Part shown: piece by piece, positions 21,770 to 27,938 of the stretch
Numbering within the stretch: the stretch's first letter is position 1
Layout of the letters: every line of letters starts with the position of its first letter
Source of the DNA: UBA7803 sp041690675
GTDB taxonomy: Bacteria > Pseudomonadota > Gammaproteobacteria > Pseudomonadales > Azotimanducaceae
Direction: 5' to 3'
Assembly: GCA_041690675.1 (NCBI GenBank)
Contig: JAWLGU010000064.1
Coordinates: 1 to 27,938, forward strand
DNA length: 27,938 nucleotides
Notes under the pieces: generated by a model
Database searches by the model: none
Told to the model about the DNA's origin: nothing
What the model saw: the letters and a program-made list of their open reading frames with translations, nothing else
Translations under genes and position numbers: made by a program

Positions 21770-21778
21770 ATTCTAACA
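21770..21778 (-). promoter_or_regulatory. Extended -10 directly upstream of the TPR-sulfotransferase start
   Basis: TGT-TAGAAT on the minus strand ends eight bases before ATG 21761. Transcription would begin at about the start codon, giving a leaderless message; no ribosome binding site is present in agreement with that. The -35 region is weak. Confidence 0.4.
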
Positions 21779-21844
21779 GGCACGAGCAGACGACCGGAGC
21801 CGGGCGCTGTATGCTCGAGGGCTACAGCTCGAGCCGGTGATGCC

Positions 21845-23146
21845 ATGCTCACGTCCGACCGTCCTCTCATCGCCTACCTGGACTTCAAGAGCCCCTACGC
21901 GTACCTGGCGTGGGAGCCCACGGTCCACATGGCCCGGGAGCTGGGGATAGCCGTGGACTGGCGCCCGTTCGTGCTCGACATTCCGAGCTTTCTCGGATCG
22001 GCGCGCCTGGACCGCAGCGGACGGGTGGCAGAGTCGAACCGCAGCGTGGAGCAGTGGTCAGGGGTGAAGTACTCCTACTTCGACTGCAGGCGCTATGCCA
22101 ACCTGCGCGGCCTGACGGTGAGAGGCACGGTCAAGATCTGGGACACGGCGCTGGCAGCCATCGGTATGCTTTGGGCGAAGCGCCAGGGCGACGCAGTGCT
22201 CGAACGCTACGTCGCCGCCGTCTACGAGCCGTTCTGGAAACGCGAGCTCGACGTGGAAGACGTGGCGGAGATTCGTCGCGTTCTCGAATCCGTGGGCGCC
22301 GACGTCGCAGGCTTCGAGGCGTACGCGCGGGGCCAGGGCGCAGAGGAGAACGCCGCCCTGCAGCACGAGGCTTTCGACGCCGGGGTCTTCGGTGTTCCCA
22401 CCTATGTGGTGAACGGGGAACTCTACTTCGGCCGGGAGCATCTGCCTCGAGTACGCTGGCACCTCACCGGCGAGGACGGGCCGCCACCCGACGTGGCGTA
22501 CGTCGTTCCCGAAGGGGCACATGTCGCGCCCGCCGAGCGCCTGGATGTGTGCCTCGACTTCGCCAGCCCGCACAGCTACCTGGCTTTGGCAGGGACGCTG
22601 CAGCTCGTGGCCGAGCTGGGACTGAGCGTGGATTGGCGGCCCCTGATCACGGCGCCGCAGAAGTCCCCGCCTCCGCCCCAGCCGGACGACGACCGTGGCA
22701 CCCGCCACCGGCATTTCCGGGCCGCTTACACGGCCCACGATATCCAGCGGTATGCAACTCACGAGCTGCCGAACCTCCATGCGCAGACGGATGGACGCTT
22801 CGCTGCGCTCGGTCTGTTGTGGGTCCAGAAAGCAGCCCCCCGACGAGCGAACGAGTACGTGGAGGCAGTATTCGCGCGGCTGTGGCGCCGGAGTCTCCCC
22901 AGCGACGACGTGGCATCCGTCGAGGGCGTGCTCCGAGACCTGGGATTGGACGCGGACGGCTTCGCTCGCTACCGAGCCGCCGCCGGTCCCGAAGAGCTGG
23001 ACGCGATACAGGCAGAGCTGAAAGGGCAGGGAGTCATCTCCACCCCCACGTACCTTGTCGACGGCGAGCCCTTTCTCGGACGGCAGCACTTGCCACTGAT
23101 CGAAGCCCGGCTCCGGGCGGGCCGCCTCCGGGCGGGCCGCGACTGA
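21845..23146 (+). CDS. Tandem DsbA-like/HCCA-isomerase-fold protein
   Basis: The 433-residue protein carries two copies of the DsbA-like thioredoxin fold seen in 2-hydroxychromene-2-carboxylate isomerases and kappa-class GSTs. Domain 1 (about 7-205) has YLDFKSPYAYLAWEP with Ser16 and cis-Pro185 in GVPTYVVNGELYFGREHLP. Domain 2 (about 225-425) has CLDFASPHSYLALAG with Ser241 and cis-Pro401 in STPTYLVDGEPFLGRQHLP. Neither has a CxxC, so disulfide chemistry is unlikely; the Ser-Pro motif fits glutathione-dependent isomerase or transferase activity. No signal peptide. A fused pair in one chain is uncommon. The gene is divergent from the sulfotransferase. Substrate unknown. Confidence 0.85.
   Translation: MLTSDRPLIAYLDFKSPYAYLAWEPTVHMARELGIAVDWRPFVLDIPSFLGSARLDRSGRVAESNRSVEQWSGVKYSYFDCRRYANLRGLTVRGTVKIWDTALAAIGMLWAKRQGDAVLERYVAAVYEPFWKRELDVEDVAEIRRVLESVGADVAGFEAYARGQGAEENAALQHEAFDAGVFGVPTYVVNGELYFGREHLPRVRWHLTGEDGPPPDVAYVVPEGAHVAPAERLDVCLDFASPHSYLALAGTLQLVAELGLSVDWRPLITAPQKSPPPPQPDDDRGTRHRHFRAAYTAHDIQRYATHELPNLHAQTDGRFAALGLLWVQKAAPRRANEYVEAVFARLWRRSLPSDDVASVEGVLRDLGLDADGFARYRAAAGPEELDAIQAELKGQGVISTPTYLVDGEPFLGRQHLPLIEARLRAGRLRAGRD
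23111..23140 (+). repeat. 15-bp perfect tandem duplication at a gene end
   Basis: CTCCGGGCGGGCCGC occurs twice in direct succession, coding Leu-Arg-Ala-Gly-Arg twice at the C-terminus of the tandem DsbA-like protein. It keeps the frame and looks like a replication-slippage product. Confidence 0.85.
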
Positions 23147-23180
23147 GGCTTGGTCCGCGGCATCCATCATCGGACGAGGC

Positions 23181-23207
23181 GCGCCCCGGATTGGTTACAC
23201 GGGGCGC
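23181..23207. terminator. 8-bp hairpin between convergent genes
   Basis: Arms GCGCCCCG and CGGGGCGC are perfect around an 11-base loop, between the stop of the tandem DsbA-like gene (23146) and that of the UrcA gene (23224). There is no T-tract on either side. Probably a bidirectional transcription end. Confidence 0.45.
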
Positions 23208-23223
23208 AACCAGCCCAGACACA

Positions 23224-23514
23224 TCAGCTGCGGCGCTGGCTGTGAGCTTCCTGGTACGCAGCCAGGCGGGCGTTGCCGATCCGCTCCACCGCCTCGTTCA
23301 CGAGTTCCTCGCTGCACTGCTTGACGCCGCGGACGTTCAAACCGATGAACTGGTCGCGGCAGTAGCGATTGGCAGCAGATTCCAGCCGATTGTGAAGCTT
23401 GTCTAGCCCCTCCGGCGTGGCCAGCTGCGAGGGCGAGTAACCGAACCGGAAGTCTCCGGCCGCGGCAGCCGCGGAGAAGAAAAGAGCGACAGCGAAGATC
23501 GGTAGCGTTTTCAT
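23224..23514 (-). CDS. UrcA-family secreted protein
   Basis: A 96-residue exported protein with a signal peptide (1-19, ending Ala-Ala-Ala-Ala-Gly). The mature part fits the UrcA family, of unknown function: an N-terminal strand region, helix PEGLDKLHNRLESAANRYC, a second Cys in VKQCSEELVNEAVERIGN, and a short basic tail. The two Cys probably form a disulfide. GAGGAG precedes two adjacent ATGs (23517 and 23514); the second has the better spacing. UrcA proteins are common in bacteria with many TonB-dependent receptors, in line with the receptor gene at the window end. It lies 130 bases downstream of the oxygenase gene on the same strand. Confidence 0.8.
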   Translation of the reverse strand: MKTLPIFAVALFFSAAAAAGDFRFGYSPSQLATPEGLDKLHNRLESAANRYCRDQFIGLNVRGVKQCSEELVNEAVERIGNARLAAYQEAHSQRRS

Positions 23515-23644
23515 CATGGCTCCTCGATTGGTTGCGAACGGAACGCTTCGTTCTCGTTCCCATAGATGCGGGAGCTCGGGGAAAGGTCGCAACGGATTCG
23601 GCCACGGCCACCAATCCGTGATCAGCATCACCGGCAGCCGCGAC

Positions 23645-24358
23645 TCAGCGGCTTCGGAACCAGCCGGTGATGGAGTAGCGAGCAGCACCGGCGAAGGGGC
23701 TGACCATCGATACCAGATGCGGCTGAGGAACGGCGACCAGGTTCAGAACGTTGAAGCGGGGCTTCAACCCCACGGCTATGTCACCCCGAAGGTCGATGAG
23801 CTGAAGATACCCGCCCCAGTCCGGCTGCCACTGGGGGGTCAAATTGTAGACGTACGCCACGTGCCAGGTTTCGTCGGGCGGGCTCTGATCGTTGTGCTGC
23901 CGCAGGAACTGGCCGGGCGCGTACCGCGTGGCCTGGGCGTCCGCCTTGATGATCTGCCCGAACCCAGTCAGCGCGCGAACCAGGGCGAGCACGGGCTCGC
24001 TGTTCAAACCCTCGAGCAACTCGTTCAGCAGGGGCACTTCGTTCCACTGCTCGAGATACGCATCGAGTATGGGATATGAGCCGTAGGCGTACTGGTAGCT
24101 CGAGCGGGCGCGAGTGTAGATCTCCCGTTCCAGCGCCTGGCGCTGAGCCGGCTCCATGGCCGCGAGCTGCTGCGCGCGAAGATACCTGGCGCCGCCGTCG
24201 TAATAGGCGAGGCCCCACGGGACCTCGCGCAGCAGACACTCCCGGAGCTGTCGCGCCTGCTCCACAGCGAACACGTCCGGCACCTGAAGATATCCGTTGG
24301 CCCGAAACCGACCCGCCAGGGTCGCCACGTCCAGCTTCGGATTCACCATCAGCTCCAT
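23645..24358 (-). CDS. 2OG-Fe(II) oxygenase, prolyl-hydroxylase-like
   Basis: The 237-residue soluble protein is a double-stranded beta-helix dioxygenase. Iron ligands are His155 and Asp157 (FLRQHNDQS) and His214 (VPQPHLVSMVSPF); Arg227 in GAARYSITGWF is the usual 2-oxoglutarate-binding Arg. LTPQWQPDWGGYLQLID is typical of the prolyl 4-hydroxylase / Tpa1-like group. The substrate is probably a protein side chain, but this is inferred. ATG 24358 follows a GTG at 24361, and either may be used. A TATACT -10 box lies at 24396-24401. It is divergent from SapC and near the TPR-2OG oxygenase. Confidence 0.88.
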   Translation of the reverse strand: MELMVNPKLDVATLAGRFRANGYLQVPDVFAVEQARQLRECLLREVPWGLAYYDGGARYLRAQQLAAMEPAQRQALEREIYTRARSSYQYAYGSYPILDAYLEQWNEVPLLNELLEGLNSEPVLALVRALTGFGQIIKADAQATRYAPGQFLRQHNDQSPPDETWHVAYVYNLTPQWQPDWGGYLQLIDLRGDIAVGLKPRFNVLNLVAVPQPHLVSMVSPFAGAARYSITGWFRSR

Positions 24359-24395
24359 CACGCGATCATCCCCCGGCGTCGTTCATCGGGCGCGG

Positions 24396-24416
24396 AGTAT
24401 AGCCCAGCGATCGCTG
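24396..24416 (-). promoter_or_regulatory. Promoter with palindrome upstream of the oxygenase gene
   Basis: TATACT (24396-24401, minus strand) is a good -10 box. A perfect 12-bp palindrome CAGCGATCGCTG (24405-24416) sits in the spacer just upstream. No clear -35 is seen. A second small palindrome (CGGGA-ATA-TCCCG, 24439-24451) lies further upstream in the divergent region. Confidence 0.35.
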
Positions 24417-24486
24417 CGCTTCGCTTGCTGGATAGCGTCGGGAATATCCCGCAGAATAACGGCCGCACTTCGACAAGACGAGCTCC

Positions 24487-25251
24487 ATGGCAGATTCCAG
24501 CACTCCAGCGGCCGCCGCCAACACAATCTCGGGGAACATGCTGCTCTACGGGCGCCCGGAGTTGTTGGCGAAAGAGGATCACGGACATCTGGGGTTGCGT
24601 ATCGGCGAACGTCCCTTCGAATTCGCCCGTAAGACGCGAGCGGTTCCCATCGTAGTGAGCGAGTTCCGCAGCGCGCAGAAGTACGGGCCCATCGTATTCT
24701 CCGAAGGCGAAAATCCCATCCCGTTCGCCGTCACCGGGCTGCTCGACAGCGACAACCTGTTCGTGGACGAAGCCGGCCGCTGGGCTGTTCCCGGTTACGT
24801 GCCCGCTTACCTGCGCTGCTATCCATTCGCCCTGGCTACCGCCGCGGAAGACCGTTATGCCGTGGTAGTGGACAGGGACGCCGACGTGATCGGCGAGGAA
24901 TGGGAGCCTGGTCTGTTCGAGAATGGCGAGATCTCTGCCGTCGTTCAACAGCGCATCGACCTGTGCCGAAACTACGAGGCAGAAAAGCAGCGCACGCGGG
25001 CGTTCTGCGAGAGGCTGAAAGAGCTGGATCTGTTCACGCCGCAACAGGCGGCTTACACAATCGACGGCAAGGAGCAGACCGTAGCCCGCTATCGCGCCGT
25101 GGATCACCGAAAGCTCGAAGGCCTCGCCGCAGACGTGGTGAACGAGCTCTTTCGCGACGGCTCACTGGGCTTCGTCTTCGCGCACCTGTATTCCCTCGAC
25201 TCTTGGCCGGAGCTCGTCCGGCGCCGCGAGGCTCGCCAGCGGCGCGGCTGA
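24487..25251 (+). CDS. SapC-family protein
   Basis: A 254-residue soluble protein of the SapC family (named after an S-layer-associated gene; biochemical role unsettled). Family-like blocks are NMLLYGRPELLAKEDHGHLGL, AVPIVVSEFRSAQKYGPIVF, GLLDSDNLFVDEAGRWAVPG, YVPAYLRCYPFAL and LGFVFAHLYSLDSWPELVRR. There is no signal peptide. In many TonB-receptor-rich bacteria sapC sits beside receptor genes, 2OG/cupin oxygenases and tryptophan-halogenase-like genes; here it lies between two oxygenases and near a receptor. The start ATG 24487 has only a weak upstream purine stretch (ACGAGC). Confidence 0.88.
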   Translation: MADSSTPAAAANTISGNMLLYGRPELLAKEDHGHLGLRIGERPFEFARKTRAVPIVVSEFRSAQKYGPIVFSEGENPIPFAVTGLLDSDNLFVDEAGRWAVPGYVPAYLRCYPFALATAAEDRYAVVVDRDADVIGEEWEPGLFENGEISAVVQQRIDLCRNYEAEKQRTRAFCERLKELDLFTPQQAAYTIDGKEQTVARYRAVDHRKLEGLAADVVNELFRDGSLGFVFAHLYSLDSWPELVRRREARQRRG

Positions 25252-25263
25252 ACGCCGACCCGT

Positions 25264-27087
25264 TCAAGGCAACGGAACGACGTCGAACGGCGTCGTGATC
25301 CGCGGTTCCGAGGACTGAAAAGGTACTGTTCCGTGCCACGCGTAAGACGGAAACAGGGTGACGGTTCCGGCCTCGGGACGCACGAGGCGGGCGACGATTT
25401 CCCGATCCCCGAGACCCAGGCCGCTCTCCCCGAACTTGAGGCAGCCGCCGGTGTCGTCGGGCGATGCGACCATGTCGGCGGGCACGCTGACGTAGTGACT
25501 CGAGCTGATCCACCCCTGAGGATGCACGTGATTCACGTGATAGCCTTCGGACCGCAGGCGCACGGACCACGAGCCGGCAAAATGGAAACGCCGGGACCGG
25601 CGCCGCAGCAGAGGATGGCTGACATCGACCGGCAGGGCTTCGACGTAACGCTCCACCGCTCGCGTCAGGACCTGGCGCAGGGCTTGAATCACCGGATCCG
25701 GCCGATAAAAAAGCCGGGGTGCGGTTTGAGTACCCCCGCGCAACGACTGGTGAGCCGGCGCGTTGCGCGCGTGGTGTATCGTAGTCAGGGTCTCGGTCAG
25801 CGCCGCCAGGAAGCGTTCCAGGGTGCCGTACCCGGGCGGGCAATCGATCTCGTAGGTTCGAACGAAGGCGTCGTAGTCGTTCAACCAGTCATGTCGAGGA
25901 TCGCCGATGAGCCTCCAGCACAGACCGCGGCACGCCCACATGAGCTGATCGTCGGGGCGCACCCGCTCCACGTCCGACAAAGCAGCCAGGGCGCGCTCGT
26001 AGTCGCCCCGGTAGATCGCAAACTGGGCGTAGTCCAGGGCCAGGTCCGGGTCGCCGGGCGCCAGCTGCATCGCCCGGCCAAAAGACGACTGCGCATCCTC
26101 GAGCATGCCGGCCGCGGCCTGGCGTTTCGCCAGCACGCCGAGCAACCCCGGGTGCTTCGCGACCAGGTCCGCGCGCGATTCGAGCTCACGCAGCGCTTCG
26201 CCGCCGAATCCGGTGTTGGCCAGCCCCTCGCACCATGCCGCCAGGAGATCCGGACTGTCGGGATGCTCGGCCAGCGCCTCACGAAACGACGGACCGTAGG
26301 ACGCCGATGCTTCCATTTGCCAGAGCAACTCGCTGAGCTGAGTGTGGGCACCCACGTGGGTGGGGTTGCGCGCGAGAGCCGCTCGGTAGCCGGCCGCCGC
26401 CCGATCCACCTCTCCCTGGTCGGCGGCTGCATCGGCCCGGGCGACCAGGAGCTCGACGGCACCGGAGCTGCGCTCCAGGGCGGCATCGAAGCAACGGCCC
26501 GCTTCGTCCGGCCGGCCCAGCATCCGCAGGGTCTGCCCCAGGCCCGCCAATGCATTCACGTGGTCCGCTCGCAGGGTCAACGCCCGGCGGAAGCAGCGCT
26601 CCGACGACTCGAGCTCGCCGACACGCCGATGACATTGGCCCAGCGTGGTCCACGCCGCCACGTCCTCCGGATTCAGCTCCACGGCCTGCTCCAGCGCCTG
26701 AATGCCTCCCCGATCACGCCCCTCGGCCGCCAGCAGCAGCCCCAGGTTGCGTCGGGCGTCGGCGAATGTCGGATTCAGCCTGAGCGCCTCGCGGTAGCAG
26801 GTCTCCGCCTCCTCCAAGCGACCTACCTGCCGCAGCAAATTGGCCAGATTGCCGTGCAGAACGGGATCCGTGGGGGCCGCCCGCAACGCTGATCGAAAGG
26901 CACGCTCCGCCGCTGAGATGTCGCCCCGCGCCTTGTGAACGAGAGCCAGCAGATGAAGACGCGCCGGATGGTCGGCGAACTCCGCCCCCAGCGCCTCGAG
27001 AATGCGCCGAGCGCGGTCTGGGTCGCGGGCCTGCAGCGCGGCCTGCGCCGCGGCGAGAGATCGGGCGAGGATGGAGGATCGGGACAT
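25264..27087 (-). CDS. TPR protein with C-terminal 2OG-Fe(II) oxygenase domain
   Basis: The 607-residue protein has about ten TPR repeats (5-400; for example PVLHGNLANLLRQVGRLEEA and AETCYREALRLNPTFADARR) and a C-terminal putative 2OG-Fe(II) oxygenase domain (about 480-605). The metal motif is HxH in YHVNHVHPQGW (His520, His522), with distal His585 (SYAWHGTVPF) and Arg596 (EPRITTPFD) for 2-oxoglutarate. The TPR part probably holds a protein substrate. It starts only 16 bases after the T-tract of the receptor gene's terminator and has no obvious promoter of its own, so it may depend on readthrough. The ribosome binding site before ATG 27087 is poor. Confidence 0.9.
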   Translation of the reverse strand: MSRSSILARSLAAAQAALQARDPDRARRILEALGAEFADHPARLHLLALVHKARGDISAAERAFRSALRAAPTDPVLHGNLANLLRQVGRLEEAETCYREALRLNPTFADARRNLGLLLAAEGRDRGGIQALEQAVELNPEDVAAWTTLGQCHRRVGELESSERCFRRALTLRADHVNALAGLGQTLRMLGRPDEAGRCFDAALERSSGAVELLVARADAAADQGEVDRAAAGYRAALARNPTHVGAHTQLSELLWQMEASASYGPSFREALAEHPDSPDLLAAWCEGLANTGFGGEALRELESRADLVAKHPGLLGVLAKRQAAAGMLEDAQSSFGRAMQLAPGDPDLALDYAQFAIYRGDYERALAALSDVERVRPDDQLMWACRGLCWRLIGDPRHDWLNDYDAFVRTYEIDCPPGYGTLERFLAALTETLTTIHHARNAPAHQSLRGGTQTAPRLFYRPDPVIQALRQVLTRAVERYVEALPVDVSHPLLRRRSRRFHFAGSWSVRLRSEGYHVNHVHPQGWISSSHYVSVPADMVASPDDTGGCLKFGESGLGLGDREIVARLVRPEAGTVTLFPSYAWHGTVPFQSSEPRITTPFDVVPLP

Positions 27088-27103
27088 CGGCGAGAGACTG
27101 CCA

Positions 27104-27134
27104 CAAAAAAACAGCGGGCCATAGGGCCCGCTGT
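27104..27134 (-). terminator. Strong rho-independent terminator of the TonB-receptor gene
   Basis: On the minus strand a perfect 10-bp stem (ACAGCGGGCC with its complement) and a four-base loop run into seven or more T residues. It lies 30 bases past the receptor stop (27164) and just upstream of the TPR-2OG oxygenase gene. Confidence 0.9.
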
Positions 27135-27163
27135 CTTCGACTCCCCGAGGGGGCGCGGCGACC

Positions 27164-27938
27164 TTAGAAGGTATACCGCGCGCTCAGGAAGTAGCGGCGA
27201 CCGATGAGGTCGTAGGTCTCCGGGAAGGAGTTCCCCTGCTCCTGAGCGTCGCCCACGCGGGTCGGCCACTCGTCGAACAGGTTCTTGATCCCGGCGGTCA
27301 CCTGGAACTGCTCGTTGAACCGCCAGGAACCGGTCAGGTCGACGTAGTGCTCACGCAGGATCTTGTCGACTACCAGATCGTCACGAGACACGGAGTCGTC
27401 GTTGTCGATGCGGTCGTCGTCCACCTCGCCGATCCAGCGCCACAGGGTGGACACCGTCAACGGACCGCTGGCCCAGGTCAGCCGCACATTGTGCTTGTAC
27501 TTCGGCCGCGGGTCGTCACAAGTGGTGCCGTAGTTGCCATCGCACTCGAACACCGTGTCCAGCTCCGACACCGGGGTGACGTCGAACTTCGTCAGGTAGT
27601 TGGCCCGGTAGATGATCGCCAGCGACGAGTCGTTGCCCTGAATGCCGAAGTCGAGCGGCATCGCGTAGTTCACGGTGAGGTCGAAGCCTTCCGTCTCCTT
27701 CGCGCCGATGTTCTCGTTCAGCACCTGAACGATGTTCACGTTGCCGTCGGGGCGCCGCGTCACTGCCTGGCAGAAGGGCGAGCTCATGCTCTGGATCTCG
27801 TTGAAACAGATGTCCAGAACATTGTTCACCCCGCCGCCCAGCACGTCGATGGCGTCTTCCACCTCGATGCTGTAGTAGTCGAGCGAGATGTCCAGGCCCT
27901 CGGCCCACTCGGGCTCGTACACCACACCGAAGGTGTAG
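27164..27938 (-). CDS. TonB-dependent receptor, C-terminal part (gene runs off the window)
   Basis: The last 257 or so residues of a TonB-dependent outer-membrane receptor are encoded; the plug and TonB box lie beyond the window. Typical beta-barrel text is visible: YTFGVVYEPEWAEGLDISLDYYSIEVEDAI, then ETEGFDLTVNYAMPL, HNVRLTWASGPLTVSTLWRW and the closing GIKNLFDEWPTRVGD plus GRRYFLSARYTF, where the terminal Phe is the outer-membrane signal (sequences split for reading). Loops contain Cys pairs (DICFNEI...PFC and FECDGNYGTTC), as in receptors of the large oar/iroN-like group that take up peptides or oligosaccharides. The GTG at 27925 is internal, not the start. Ligand unknown. Confidence 0.92.
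   Translation of the reverse strand, partial: YTFGVVYEPEWAEGLDISLDYYSIEVEDAIDVLGGGVNNVLDICFNEIQSMSSPFCQAVTRRPDGNVNIVQVLNENIGAKETEGFDLTVNYAMPLDFGIQGNDSSLAIIYRANYLTKFDVTPVSELDTVFECDGNYGTTCDDPRPKYKHNVRLTWASGPLTVSTLWRWIGEVDDDRIDNDDSVSRDDLVVDKILREHYVDLTGSWRFNEQFQVTAGIKNLFDEWPTRVGDAQEQGNSFPETYDLIGRRYFLSARYTF

Noticed and set aside
1..27938. CRISPR arrays, tRNA or rRNA genes, insertion sequences, prophage genes
   Set aside because: I looked for repeat-spacer patterns, tRNA-like stems, transposase or integrase motifs and terminal repeats and saw none.

Overview
The window looks like chromosomal DNA from a high-GC, Gram-negative gammaproteobacterium. The signs are an OxyR that keeps the E. coli-type cysteine pair at the same residue numbers, a diheme-free cytochrome c5, Sec and lipoprotein signals, outer-membrane proteins, and a TonB-dependent receptor beside SapC, UrcA and TPR/2OG-oxygenase proteins. 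A lineage near the Chromatiales/Ectothiorhodospiraceae or Xanthomonadales-like gammaproteobacteria is plausible, but this is an inference. I see no rRNA, tRNA, IS element, prophage or CRISPR array. Coding density is high and no gene-free stretch exceeds 300 bases. Genes alternate between strands in short operons, and several convergent pairs overlap at their 3' ends.

Layout. 1-2574: secreted EF-hand protein, retropepsin-like aspartic protease, small outer-membrane-type protein, alpha/beta hydrolase. 2809-5804: regulatory block with a Crp/Fnr-family regulator, an orphan NarL-type response regulator, a small unknown protein and a degenerate sigma-54-activator-like ATPase. 5981-8084: isoprenoid pair, type I IPP isomerase and HMG-CoA synthase. 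8097-13412: redox and stress block with a MATE exporter, a rubrerythrin / Hdr-like Fe-S protein / DUF3501 cluster, a small lipoprotein and OxyR. A well-formed OxyR-type site (9547-9583) lies between the MATE gene and rubrerythrin. 13409-15307: zinc-type dehydrogenase overlapping oxyR, and an RluA-family pseudouridine synthase.

15285-19998: methionine-cycle block. A leftward unit (Met/Gln-type aminotransferase, omega-amidase, cytochrome c5) and a rightward unit (ArsR-methyltransferase fusion regulator resembling SahR, then S-adenosylhomocysteine hydrolase) diverge from one perfect 24-bp palindrome (17584-17607). That palindrome overlaps the predicted -35 region of both promoters.

19995-27938: TPR-sulfotransferase, a tandem DsbA/HCCA-isomerase-fold protein, an UrcA-family protein, an HxD 2OG-Fe(II) oxygenase, SapC, a TPR plus 2OG oxygenase, and the 3' part of a TonB-dependent receptor gene that runs off the window. 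The last group looks like a receptor-linked nutrient uptake or peptide/protein-modification locus.

The strongest candidates for new biology are the SahR-like operator joining both arms of methionine metabolism, the OxyR-linked rubrerythrin/DUF3501 cluster, the isolated HMG-CoA synthase/IDI pair, and the GAFTGA-less activator-like ATPase. All functional calls come from reading motifs by eye; no database search was possible.
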